NCBI GenBank assembly: GCA_021307315.1
Contig: JAJSPD010000095.1
Coordinates: 62,001 to 126,000, forward strand
DNA: 64,000 nt
Source: Bisporella sp. PMI_857
Taxonomy: Eukaryota; Ascomycota; Leotiomycetes; Helotiales; Helotiaceae
Direction: 5' to 3'
Part shown: positions 37,525-48,827 of the stretch, piece by piece
Position numbering within the stretch: position 1 is the stretch's first letter
Layout: each line of letters begins with the position of its first letter
The notes under the pieces: generated by a model
The model's input: only the letters and a program-made list of their open reading frames with translations
The model's database searches: none
Told to the model about the DNA's origin: nothing
Position numbers and translations under genes: made by a program

Positions 37525-38782
37525 TTTTGGGTATGGAGCAGGCAGGAAGAGGACATATCCCACCATATCACATCACATGGTTGTTTGAATTAAATAATGA
37601 TACGTCACTGCATGCAGGAGGAAGAAGCAGAGGAGGGGATTGCGTGAGTAGGAAGAGTATCATTCAGAAGAGGTTCTGCATTGACTCGGCTTAAGCAGCC
37701 AAGTTGACACAGGTCAAAACACCGCAAGTAGGAAGGGAGGGATGGGTAGCGGCATCCTTCCTCTTTTTGGTGAAGTGATATCATTTTGTGTGGGTTTCTG
37801 GTAGGTAAAACGAACTGACACCATTATTCCCTTATACGTCATATGGATCCAGATCCAGCCCTTCCCAAGTGACGCAACCATCTCTATTTTACCCAATTAG
37901 CGTGCTCCAATCCACTTTCCCATAGTTGCCTTGAATGCGCAATTTTCAATTTAGCATGTGGCTCGATGACGGAGCCGTCGTCCGGTCAGTTGTGTAAATA
38001 TGGGGTTGTTCGCATTTCGTCGAATTAGAAGTTATTTAGAAAGAAGGTGGGGAAGGATGATACATCTTCATCGGTCGATCCTTCATGTTATGTCATATGA
38101 ATCTGCTTTAACTTATGTGAGGCAACGCGAGTATGTTTTTTATGTACCGCATGCATGCGTGTCTACAAAGTACTCTACTCTACTCTATCTCTATCTCTAC
38201 GGTGATACATCATGCCAAGGCTGAGGCCTCATTCGTCAATTCAGCTCCATTGCTTACCCATAGTGACGTTGCACTTGGACTGCCCTCTGTAGATTACCCT
38301 TCCATCTGCTTTCTGATGCTTTCTGATACTGCCTATCATGTCCTGCCGTAAAAAAAAAACAGGGAATAGGAAATTGTGCATGTGTCCTCTGGGGCAAGAT
38401 GTGGCTGAGATGGAGTTTCGCTGGCTTGGTAAACAGCCTGGTTGGATGTGGTTGAGTGAACGTGTCAATGCTGTCCTGTACGGCCAGATATGTACCGTAA
38501 GCTATCCAAAGCTAGCGGAATCTTCCAGCTGCCGGCCCAGAGCAAGCAATACCATCTTCAACTCAATCCTCTCCTCTGCCAGGTCGCCGAGGTTGACCTC
38601 TGCTTCCTCACTGTAAGAGAGCATCAGGTGCTCTCCAGTCACGGAGCTATTGTCTTCAGCCATACAAGTCCAACTCTACCGCCTTCAGATTTATGAGAGC
38701 TTAAGTTGCCTCGCTTTCTCTCGAGTGACATGCCATCTCAGTTGTACAGTTGCAGCCTTCAATCCACACTCAACGGGCGCCT
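37525..38782. other. Upstream region of Grg1-type gene and intergenic DNA
   Basis: No gene supported. The first half is the likely regulatory region of the Grg1-type gene. It holds a microsatellite at 38171-38199 and several short overlapping frames without motifs. Confidence 0.5.
38171..38199. repeat. (TACTC)n/(TATCTC)n microsatellite
   Basis: Three TACTC units followed by TATCTC-type units. Simple-sequence repeat. Confidence 0.8.
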
Positions 38783-39872
38783 TCAGATCCTCAAAATCTC
38801 CCCGCCCTGTCTGATTCCTCCACGAAACATATCCTCCACTACCTTGCCCTCTAAAATGGTTGCCTTCACAATCCCCTCTACATGTCTAGGCTCGACCCGC
38901 CCATACCAGATCCCGCATCCCGCCAAAGGATGTGGCTCTCCTCCTTTCAGCTTCAGATGGGGAGGCAGATACACAATTACATTGCCTGCGAACTTGTGTC
39001 CACCAATATGACTAATAAGCCCAACTCCAGCAGCTAACTTTTGGTCCTTATTGTCCAGTGCTTCTCCTTCATGTCTTGTTTCATGGAGAGGTTGGTGCTT
39101 GCCAATTCCGATCCTCTCTAGTGACTTCCGAAACTCTGCTCGTAGAATCGGGCCGGTAATCCCGCAACGTATATCTCGTCCGCCGTGTCCGCAAATGAGA
39201 ACCATGATATCTTGCACATCTTCGGCGGGAGGTAGCAGCTCGCGATACTCCATGTTACGCACGAGCCTGTCTCTGTGCACAGGTGAAAGAGCATTGTGGG
39301 CTGGATGCAGCTTGGAAGGCAGGACATATCCCTTGACCAACGCTTGTACGGATTCAAAGGACACCCGCGGTAAGTATGGTACATATTTGAAAGAGGGGAA
39401 GAGGTATGCGGAGCTGGTCTGTACCTCGTGTCGACGTGGGTGCACAGAGCTAGGAAAGGAGGAGTTGAGAACGGACACATTGTGATAGGGCTGTGGAGTA
39501 TTTAGTATCTTATTCGAGGCTTGCAATATGGAAAAGTCAAAATACATCAGAATATGTCCCGCCTCTTCCGAGCAGTTCCTTGATATCCGCTGCAAGGTTA
39601 TCTCCCGAGTTCTCCTCCTCAATCCGACTCGGCCAGTCATCTTTCCCGGTGCAAATGAGAATCTGCTCCGCGTACGCTGCCATTGTGCCATTGAGCGGTT
39701 TTGAATGGTCGATCAGAAAGCCCTCGGGCATTTCTGGTGTAGGTGCACAGCTACATGTTGGGGATGGACATGATGGGATGATAGGAAATGATGCTGTTTC
39801 AGGGCGAGTAGAGTAACAACGAATGGCTCGAGGTAGACGCCATGCTGACAGAGGTCTCGCTCGAAGAAACAT
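38783..39872 (-). CDS. AIM32: AIM32-like mitochondrial thioredoxin-fold ferredoxin protein
   Basis: Two exons, 39872-39546 and 39490-38783, with a 55-bp intron (GTATTT..CCACAG) that restores TYSDPYHNVSVLNSSFPSS. The product is 344 aa. The N-terminus is an Arg-rich, acid-free mitochondrial targeting stretch (MFLRARPLSAWRLPRAIRCY). A Cys group follows (C35, C40, C42 in SCPSPTCSCAP). The C-terminal thioredoxin-like ferredoxin domain carries CGHGGRDIRCG (Cys at about 209 and 218) and SHIGGHKFAGNVIVY, the two signatures of the sucrase/ferredoxin-like AIM32 family. In yeast Aim32 is an Fe-S thioredoxin-like protein linked to redox quality control of mitochondrial import. The gene shares its upstream region with the methyltransferase gene starting at 40296. 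Confidence 0.9.
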
Positions 39873-40295
39873 GAATACAGAACTTGGTGGTTGTGGAGGA
39901 GAGCATGAAAGCTCCTTTATCTTTTATCAGTTGCGTCATTGGCATCCTTGGGCGACCGGAAATTTTTTTCCTTTTGGGCAGATGCAACACAACGCGAGAT
40001 GAACGATAGCTTTCTTTGCCCTCATTGAATTTGTGTTTGTTCTTTAGTCTGCTCCTTGATTGAACCCTTTCGTCTTGCCTCAATGTATTATTAATAGCTT
40101 GATCGTTGGTCCTGCAGAAGCAATCCCAGTGCTGTGAAGGACAGCTCATCATCCATGCCCGCGAAAGCTCCAGCAGCAAGGCATTGGGATAGCCTTGATG
40201 ATTCTTTTCTATCTTTTTCTTTACAGACCTTTCTAATGTGTATAATATTTGACGATTGAATAAACGGGATTCTTCGCTCGCGCCAGCTTCACGTA
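39873..40295. promoter_or_regulatory. 423-bp divergent promoter of AIM32-like and MTQ1-like genes
   Basis: The two genes start back-to-back at 39872 (minus) and 40296 (plus), and both products look mitochondrial. The spacer is short for two promoters, so shared control is plausible. No specific factor site was identified. Confidence 0.5.
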
Positions 40296-41659
40296 ATGCC
40301 TCGTCTTCAGCACAAAAGCTTGCTACGTGCATACAATATCACCCCTCTCTTACCTCTTGTCCTTCGTGGCACCCGCGACATCCCATCTGCCATCAGAGAG
40401 CTGCGCTGGATTGTCGAACATGTGCAAAAGATCTGTCCAGCCACCAAACCTAGCAAGGTCATCGAACAGAAGAAGCTACTACTGAAGCTATGCAGAAGAA
40501 GAGAAAGTAGCGAGCCGCTGCAATATATACTTGGCTCCCAGCCATTCGGTGATCTCGATATAAAGTGTCGCCGAGGCGTTTTAATACCTAGGTCAGTGAT
40601 TCCGCCTCTGACACGCCGTATTTTGCTGATTACTCAAGACCGGAGACTGAATCTTATACAACCTATGCTGCGAAATTGCTGTTGAACAATCAATTACATC
40701 CAGGCATCACAAAGAAAATGGAAGGATATAGAAAAGGATCAGAGAAAGACAAATTACGGATATATGACTTTTGCAGTGGCAGTGGCTGCATATCGCTCTT
40801 ACTGTTCTCCATGCTCTCCAAACAATCAATTTTGAGGAATCGACTCGATATAACAGGTTTTGATATTTCCGTGAGTAATACTGTTTAGAATATTAATATG
40901 GTATTGGAGATACGAAGCTGACATCGGCTTCAGAAAGAAGCCTTGTCTATCGCTAGAGATAATTTGAGGACCAACTTCCAGATCCATAATATACCAGATG
41001 CTGGAAACAACCACCCGGTCAGATTCGAGCATCTTGATCTATTGGGCTTGAGACAGGATGATACAACAGTTCTCAAGGAGGGCCAGGCAGGACCCTTGAT
41101 GGACTGCAGTGAGAAGGATATCATAATATGCAACCCACCATACGTTGCGCGTGACGACTGGCGGGTAGGTCGATCGGTACGGAATTGGGAGCCATCTAGT
41201 GCCGTCTTTCCCCCCTCTGTAGCACATTATGTTGAAGACGAACGGATGGTTTTCGACCGTGTAGTGAACCGCCCTGGAGCCCGAGTGCGTCTTCAAAACT
41301 GTATCAAGCCTTGGGATATTTTTTATTGGCAGCTCATGAGTCTTTGCCACAAACTGTTCCGTTGCAAAGTCCTCATTATGGAGGTTTCAGATAAGTACCA
41401 GGCGCGCCGTGTGCGTAAAATGGCACTCGATTTATCACGGGAACCGGAATTGCGTGGGATGATCTTGAACGTATCCTTTTGGAGAGATTATCAACCAGAG
41501 CCGCAAATTAAAGACCAAAACAACACGGATTGGCGCGGGATCAAAGGGACGGGCAAGGTTAGATGTGTGGTGGTTAGGTTTTTCTCAAAGACCCAGTTGA
41601 ACGCCATCGAGAGATCGAAGCCGGACCTGTCATACCCAAAAGAAGACTGCATTACTTAA
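40296..41659 (+). CDS. MTQ1: HemK/PrmC-type glutamine methyltransferase for mitochondrial release factor (MTQ1-like)
   Basis: Three exons: 40296-40591, 40639-40870 and 40934-41659, with introns of 47 and 63 bp. The product is 417 aa. The first junction rebuilds LIPRPETESYTTYAAKLLL, the conserved PrmC substrate-region motif. The SAM-binding loop DFCSGSGC is at residues 142-149, and the catalytic NPPYVARDD starts at residue 243. Such enzymes methylate the Gln of the GGQ motif of release factors. The N-terminus (MPRLQHKSLLRAYNITPLLP) is basic and free of acids, suggesting mitochondrial import, so the mitochondrial release factor is the likely target. The gene is intact and pairs divergently with the AIM32-like gene. 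Confidence 0.9.
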
Positions 41660-42194
41660 TCTGAGTGATGAAACCAAATCTTGTTAGCCATGTCTCAATT
41701 GAACAAACGTGTCACATTCCATTCCATTTGTAGAAATCTTCTGGTGCGGCAGAAATTGGCTTCTATTACATCTCACGTGGCCTTAATATTGTTCTTAGTT
41801 CTAGCTCCAAGCGACATTTCTAAGGGGCAAAGTCTGTCTGACCACAAACAATGAAAATATCCGACCAGATTGTTGCACGGAATGGCGGTGTGTAAGTTAC
41901 CGCGTTTGCGGTATCAAATCATGATCACTTTGATCATTCTTCCTATGTTCGATGCGTTCTAGCTTCCGTCCTTTTTAAGATCATCCATTGCCTACCAGCC
42001 AGAATGTTTAGTATTATACTTAAGGGCATCATGATTTCGCTTCCATGTTTTGTACTCTTGTATTACACCGAATTTGATTAAATAAGGTTTCTTATGCTAC
42101 TACAACTTCTTGTTCTTTATCTCCAACTCTGTCCTGATACTCCATTAAACATCCAAAAGTTTTGTGGTTTACTTCGCTCCACAAGCAAACAACA
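41660..42194. other. Intergenic, upstream of the aspartic peptidase gene
   Basis: No gene seen. The end is probably the promoter of the gene at 42195. Confidence 0.5.
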
Positions 42195-43928
42195 ATGCTC
42201 ACCCGGATAATCACCATTCTCCTGCTTACTATCTTTGCGGCATCAGAACCAACTCAAGCCACAAATCCAAACCTTCTCACTTCGTTACGTGAGAAAACCA
42301 TTGGGCCCCGTGCTCCCATTCGTGACGTTCACGTTAAAACGTATTTCCCTCTGCACCGCACTCACAGCACCGAAGGCGCAAAATATGGCCGTTCCCTCGA
42401 CTCCAAACCTCTGAGATTCTCTGCCCTCCACAGCGATCAATATGTAAACTTACCTTCATTCCTATTTCTAAATTCCCCTACGAAAGATACAGTTGACCCT
42501 GACAAAGTATCGAACAGGGACACGCCTACCGCACCCCAGTCAAAATTGGCCACAAGACATTTAACTTAATGCTCGACACCGCGTCCTCTGATACCTGGGT
42601 CGCTTATCCTTCTGTCGAATGTCGTACCAAATATCCCGGCACTGAACCTCTTTCCTAATCCGCTTGCGGCTTTCAAGACTTCTATGAGCCCGGTCCGGAG
42701 TTCAAGCAGGCCCCTAATCAGAATTTTGACATTTCTTATGGCGATTTGCGCTTTGCGAGAGGCGTGTTCGGGAAAACCGATGTTGAGGTTGCTGGCATCA
42801 AGTATGAGATTTCTAAAGACGGTTTTGCTTCGCCAGCGCTGATGAAATTATAGGGTCAACACACAAATCGCAGTCGCAAAGCAAGCATCTTGGAACGGAA
42901 ATGGCTTCTCGAGTGGGATGTTGGGCTTGGCTTATCCTGATATGTATCTCTCCCCCTTTATCCTCTTGCCATCATATCTAACCATGATAGCACATTCGCC
43001 TTCCAAGGTACGGACTACTCGGATAACAATCTATCCGTAAATCAAGGTACTTTCTCCTTCATCCTTTCTTCAGAAATCCCATTAATAAGAAGGCAAATAG
43101 TTCCCTACAACCCCGTCTTCACCACAATGTGGAAATCCGGCAAGGTGGCACCGACTTTCAGCGTGGCCTTCTCCCGTCCTGCCTCTCAGGTCTCCAATAA
43201 AGGGCAGAACGAACCAGATGGATATCTTGCTCTGGGTGGCCTCCCGCCTGTTGATACCATTGGGCCATGGGCTCGGTCTGAGATACAGATTCCGCCGAAG
43301 GACTCTCGCAATTACTATCTCAACACCACGAGACCATGGCCGCAATATCGTACGTCTATATTCAATTTGCTTTTCTCCGTTTATTTTGTCCTGTTTGTGT
43401 GGATCCGCCATGGGAGGATCAGGCTAACGAAGGATAGAGTGGTATACCATAACTCCGGACACTTTTCTCCTCTGCAACTCCTCGTGCTCTAGCCCAAAGA
43501 AGCCCAAAGCGCCCTCTGAATCTACCTGCAAATATTGCAAATATGTAGTTCTTCCCAATCCTGAGAATTCACAAATAATGCTTGATGGCGGCGCTACGCA
43601 AGCCTACCTTCCCACTCATATGTCGGACGCCGTCGCTGCTGCGTTCGACCCTCCAGCAATCTACAATAAGACATTAGGCTTCTATCCTGTGCCGTGTGAT
43701 GCTAGAGCGCCAGCTTTTGCGGTTGAGATTGGTGGCGTAGCGTTCCCAATCGACAAGAAAGATATGGTCATCGACGACGAAACCGGCCGCGGGACATGCA
43801 TGAGCGGAGTAAATAATGGGAACATGTACGCGCCGTATGTGTTTGGAGGTACGTTTATGAAGAATGTGCTTACGGTGTTTGATGTTGGAAGAAGCGAATT
43901 GAGGTTTAGGGCTAGAAAGCCATATTAA
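42195..43928 (+). CDS. Pepsin-family aspartic peptidase, possibly inactivated
   Basis: Six exons: 42195-42443, 42518-42801, 42854-42943, 42991-43046, 43101-43349 and 43438-43928, totalling 473 codons. A signal peptide is visible (MLTRIITILLLTIFAAS). Junctions rebuild SDQYGHAYRTPVKIGHKTF, AGIKVNTQIAVAKQASWNG, MLGLAYPDITFAFQGTD, SVNQVPYNPVFTTMWKSGK and PQYQWYTITPDTFLLCNSSC. An in-frame TAA sits at 42656-42658 between EPLS and SACGFQDF. Either this is a disabling CAA-to-TAA change, or a cryptic 54-bp intron (42624-42677, GTACCA..CTAAT..TTTCAAG) removes it in frame, though that would delete a conserved-looking segment. The first active-site motif reads LDTASSDTW (normally Asp-Thr-Gly) and the second LDGGATQAY (normally Asp-Ser/Thr-Gly). 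Both catalytic Asp residues are kept, but the motifs are altered. If made, it would be secreted to the wall or the medium. Confidence 0.75.
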
Positions 43929-45063
43929 GGAGGAGTGAGAACTGCGCAATTAGAAGCCGGCTGAAGTAGCTCGTTTTACGAAAGCGACGGAAGTTCTATG
44001 AGGCTTTCTGTATTTTTACTCACGAAACCTTTAGAGACGTCAGGCCATATTAATAACTCTAGGATACATATGTCAGGTATATCTATCTTTTAAGTTTCAC
44101 AGATCATATACTTTTATAAGGCTTAAGTTCTAGCCAGGTGCTAAGCCAAGTCTCGTTTATTTCAGGGGTGGATGTCCCGGGAAAGGATGGTTGCCTGCGA
44201 CCCTACAGACGAAACAGTTCTGGATCAAACGAGCTAACAAAGGCATATCTTTTTTTGATCCTATGTTATGTTAATGGTTCGTATAGCATCTATTCCATGT
44301 CCACAAGAAAAGCAGATAGGAAAATAAAGTTCTGAGTGCCGTCTTGCTTTGATTCAGGTAGGCTGTTAAATTCTAAGGCAGGAGCCTGATCAATCTAGGG
44401 TTGATTGCATGCTAAGCTCGATATGCCCAGCCTTTAAGGTATAGTAGTAGCATTGTACATGTAACGCAAGTGACGACTCACATCTAAATTCTGTGTACTG
44501 ATTGGTCCTTATATGTCCACAGCACTAGTTTTCCTGTTCAAAAATGGAAATGCTCTGCTTTGAGCTATAATTCTAGCAGGTAATCGCTTACCCATGGCGA
44601 CAGTCGAATACCTAGGCAGAATTGCTGATTTTAAGGCTTGTGGCGTAGTATACATGATGCATTTGAGTTTCTGCAGACTAGTCGGCATCGCCAATGGCTT
44701 GCTCTTCTTTACCGAGACATCAGCAGAGACTAGTCAGTTTAGTCTGTAGTGGAAACAAAGAACGGGGTCATTGGAGCGTACCAGCGATGTTTCGCGGCTA
44801 GTTTTATCCCCATTGATTGAATTAGAAGGGGGGTTGGGGGGGGGGATAATTCATGGTTAGGCACCTGGGTTTGTGATCTCACAGAATCAAGCATACTACT
44901 CTCGAATGGCAAAGCCGATATTGGTGAGGCTCATGCGACGCTATTGTATCGAGGGCTTGTTTATTTACTCCATCCGCTACAAAATGACCACCTAAGGGTA
45001 TAAAAACGACATACAACATAATGCAATGCATAAATTTTGAATTAACCACAAAACAACTCATGA
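43929..45063. other. Intergenic between convergent genes
   Basis: Downstream of the peptidase and of the CFEM-like gene. It contains a G-rich run near 44827-44846. No gene supported. Confidence 0.5.
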
Positions 45064-46026
45064 TCACCTTAAGGACCTAGCATGGGTGCTTCGATGACTA
45101 GATCTCCATTGCTGGTAGTGCGACTGGTTAGAATTCTTCCCTTTCCTTGTTGCCCAATAAGTCAAGATTGCCACGATGAGAGCAAGGATCGCAAGTACAG
45201 TGCCGACAATTTCCGGAAGGCTGAAAGTAGGAGATGAATGGCTCGAGGACGCGGTTGGCGTGGTTGAAGGTTGAACTGATGTTGAAGGTTGAGCCGATGT
45301 TGAAGTTGAGGTAGCGGGGATTGATTTGGTAGAAGAAGTTATGGAGTATGTGGATGACATAGAGGTCGGATTGTAAGACGACTGGGAGGACTCGAAAGTA
45401 GTTGATGTTGGTTCAGCGCTTGAAGAGGGAGAAGGTGTGGTGGAAGCTATGGCATTTGTGGATATGACTTGCTGCTCTGCGAGGCAGTTGAGTCAACAGA
45501 GAGCTCAGAATATTCCAAGATATGAGACCATAATAATACAAAGCGCCGCCAACGCTTTGTCGAGAAAGACACGTGGTCGGAGATCCGCAGATGCGGAGGC
45601 TCTCACGTTCACGTACTGAGTGACGTATGCGGTGACTGTTGCAGTTCGAGTTTGTGAGCACGCACCTGTGGTCGCAACAATCGTTGGAGCTATAATGCTC
45701 GTGTAACCCTTGGCCGAGCAATAGGAGAGAAGGATGCTAGTTGCGGTGCTTTGATCCTGGTAATCAGAGCACTGCGAGAGCACCTCTGATGCGAGTATGC
45801 TCTCAGCGTTGCCTAGGGTATCTGCTCTACACAGGCACGCGTTTGTAGTGCATCCCACAGCTTCCTGGATTGAACCATGGAAATTACCCGCCAAGCAATA
45901 TTGTAAACAAGAGCGAAGGTTCCCCCACTGACTAATTGTTGTCCATACGACTAAATCAGGGTTGATTGCTTGTGCGTGCACAGAAGATAAAAGGAGCCAG
46001 AATGCTGGTAAAGCCCACAGCCGCAT
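45064..46026 (-). CDS. CFEM-like cysteine-rich single-pass membrane protein
   Basis: Two exons on the minus strand, 46026-45607 and 45471-45064 (intron about 135 bp; the acceptor could be three bases earlier). The product is about 275 aa. A signal peptide (MRLWALPAFWLLLSSVHAQA) precedes a domain with eight cysteines: CLQYC, then Cys-x4-Cys-x-Cys (GCTTNACLC), and later SQC, SYC and GAC. That spacing resembles the fungal CFEM domain, although the hallmark Asp after the third Cys is not clear. A Ser/Thr/Pro-rich stalk follows, then a membrane helix (EIVGTVLAILALIVAILTYW), a basic stop-transfer (ATRKGKNSNQ) and a short cytoplasmic tail. Likely a surface sensor or adhesion protein rather than a GPI-anchored one. 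Confidence 0.78.
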
Positions 46027-47531
46027 CTTGTTGAGCCGCTCAAAAGATCTGCCAGTTGGACGACGAGAAATGACGATTCGAGAAGTGACCTATAGCGAGC
46101 TAGAACTAGCCGGCGATTTGAAATTGAAAACAATGTGAATTAAAATCTTTGCACTATAGAATGGGTAAATTCTTGGTAGAAATGGAACTCGAAAGTTAAG
46201 AGGCTGGGGGGTGTGCAGCCTATGCTGGCCAGCTGAAGTTGCAATTTCGCACTACTTTTAGCCATTTGTGCTGTCTCAGTTCAACTCTGAATTGATTTGT
46301 CGAAGCTCAGAAAATTTCCTAATGAGGATATGAAGGCGCTCAGAAGCGAAGAGGCGTCGCGGGAAATGCCAATTCTCGACACCAGCTGCGTGTGTGTGCT
46401 GTAATTCTCCAATAGCACCTTACAAAATATAAACCATAAGAGCACATTAGTATAGCGCGCTAAGCCCCAAAGCTTCAGCATCGGGATGTGGCTTGACAGT
46501 TGGTTTAAATAGCTCGAACCTTAATTAAAGAATGCTTTGATATAAGGCGGCCTTAATTTAACCTAAATCGGCGTTTATATACCCCAACACATTGCATAGT
46601 ATATAAAGTGATAATATTTCCTAGGATAAGAGCATCGTGCTCAAATTACTTTAGTTATCTGAATATAAGTTATTAGGCTAGCTTTGTAACGTCTTCACTT
46701 CTAGGTGAGGAACCAGTGTCTAGTCAATTTAATCATACCATACCAACCAACAAGCCCCTAGGCCATCTACCTGTGCCCAGGGCTACCCAGAACGTTACCC
46801 TATTACGCCTTATATTGTGACAAACTAGCTAGATGATTCCCCGTATTCTTGCAGGTCAGTATGTACATTTATTGACATAGTCGACGACGGAGCATTACAA
46901 GAAGCCACTGCAGTTAATGCTTTTAAGGAGATCGCCTTATATGCTCAATGTAACTACGCCCATCATGGAGGTTGGCTAGAATGTAAGTCCAGTTGCTATG
47001 GAATTTGAAATGTGCATTTAATATTATTTGTGTATTGTTTAAAGATGAAAACTTTTCTTTAGCTGAATTTGCAAAGGGTAATAGTTTTACCAATCTGTCG
47101 AACCGTAAAAAGCGAACGCTCTTACGGACATCCTATTGCGCGTTATGTTTTGACAGCGGCGGAGTCCACATTAGCCAATCTCAAGTATCTTGTTATGCAA
47201 TATGGGTCAGTTCGCTAATAACTACGATGGTAGTGAAGTTAAGTTAAAGACCATGAAGACAAAGCTCCCATAGATGCACCCCCCTCTCCACCAAATAATA
47301 CAGAGCTCTGTGTTCTAGCTACAAATCGGTTGAAATGAGAATAAGGACATTAACGGCTTTCGCATCCCCCCATACAACTCCCACTCTATATAGCCTCATC
47401 AGGGCCTCTGTGACTTGAGTTGACAATTGGTGTTTCAGAGACGCTGGCGTGTTAGGCTGTAATGCAAATTCGCGCGTGCTTTCTTTGTCAATGTAGTAAG
47501 GTAATAGTCCAGTAAGCGGATTTTTGCCATC
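46027..47531. other. Intergenic, AT-rich
   Basis: Upstream of the CFEM-like gene, then AT-rich DNA with no coding-like frame. Confidence 0.5.
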
Positions 47532-48250
47532 TTAGATAATCCCATAAAGCCGAGGGACATGTATGCTAGGTCCGAGGTCGTCTATACATAGGTATTTCCT
47601 TATTCCTCTCATCATATCTTGAGGGATTAATCTATCGGCAGACTCAAAAAAGAACATTTGATCATGCACACAGGCCTTCTGTGGTTGAGCGTCGAGTGCG
47701 TCAGGCACATCTTGCACATCATCCGGGTACTTGGAAGAGAGGTCGACTTGGGATGGGTGGACAGACTGGAATTTCCTCTTTGCCTGTGCAAAGCCATCGT
47801 CAAATTCAGGCAACACTTGGGCTTCCTCAATCTCACGTCGCTAAATCCGCCCCGGGACCAATTTATCATCGATGGTTCTGGGCTCGCAATCGAGTGTCTC
47901 GGGATACAAGAAATCTCGCAACGTGCCTGACCCTTTGGCGGTAGCTTGTGGTCTTACATCTCGACTTTTGAAGATCTGTAGGAAACAGCTCGTAACCCCA
48001 TGAAAGAAGCCGCACCTAAGATCATCACCCAGTGCATCCCCGCCAGATTTTGCAACTTCAAAGTACTTATTGACTTCTTTGGTCGTGAAGGGGGAGCTGT
48101 GAAATTGGGATGGTGATATATTAATATGCAGTGCTAGAAAGGTGCAACTGAAGGGCGATGAAGACCACACTCTCGCCTTCATACTAGTCGAAACCCTTCC
48201 ACCCGATTCTCTAAAGGTTCAATCTCGGAATTTTGCGTCAAGTCCTCCAT
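47532..48250 (-). pseudogene. Broken gene of unknown family
   Basis: On the minus strand a start at 48250 opens with MEDLTQNSEIEPLENRVEG. After a frameshift near 48182 the frame reads FLALHINISPSQFHSSPFTT, then KEVNKYFEVAKSGGDALGDD and TLRDFLYPETLDCEPRTIDD, and meets a TAG at 47841-47843. It then continues in the same frame as RREIEEAQVLPEFDDGFAQA and SVHPSQVDLSSKYPDDVQD to the stop at 47532. The continuation of coding-like text through the TAG and the frameshift indicate one formerly continuous protein of about 240 aa. The family is not recognised. TAG from CAG would fit C-to-T decay. Confidence 0.5.
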
Positions 48251-48827
48251 TGTTAAAAAAAGAAAAGCACTAGAGCCGATTATCTAAGAAGGCTGGTGAT
48301 ATGGGACAGAAACGCAAAAGAAAAGCAAGGGTTCAAAAATCTGCGGTACTCGAGGCTTGAAGCTATTGATCCGTCTAGATTATACATGTACCCGTAGCAT
48401 ATAAGTCGTACGGCTTTGGACGCCAGTTGCCGAAACAATTTCACTGCAGGGATTCTAATTAGATCTGCCACACTGATTAAGGCGACTGAACCCCTGGCTT
48501 CAGCAGACCTTGCATGCTACTTCAACCTTGGCTTGATATGGCCCTACGCTTGTATACAACTTCCTACGTCATTTCCTTTGCTGGCTAGAACTGCCTTACA
48601 ATGAAGGAACAGACAACCTAATATAAATTATTCCGATTATTTTGATGTACGTAACAGGGCACCTAACTCCAATTCACCACTAAGAAACACATCAAGGCAA
48701 GTAGTATCAGTCACAGGGCCCACTGCTCCGTTCTCCTAATCGAAACTATATCAGAGTAAAACCCTAATAATTCTAACTTCATCAGTAGTAGTGTGACACT
48801 CATCCGAGACTGTGAATTTGACTTCCC
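48251..48827. other. Intergenic between two relics
   Basis: Nothing supported; the frame at 48280-48471 minus has no motif. Confidence 0.45.
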
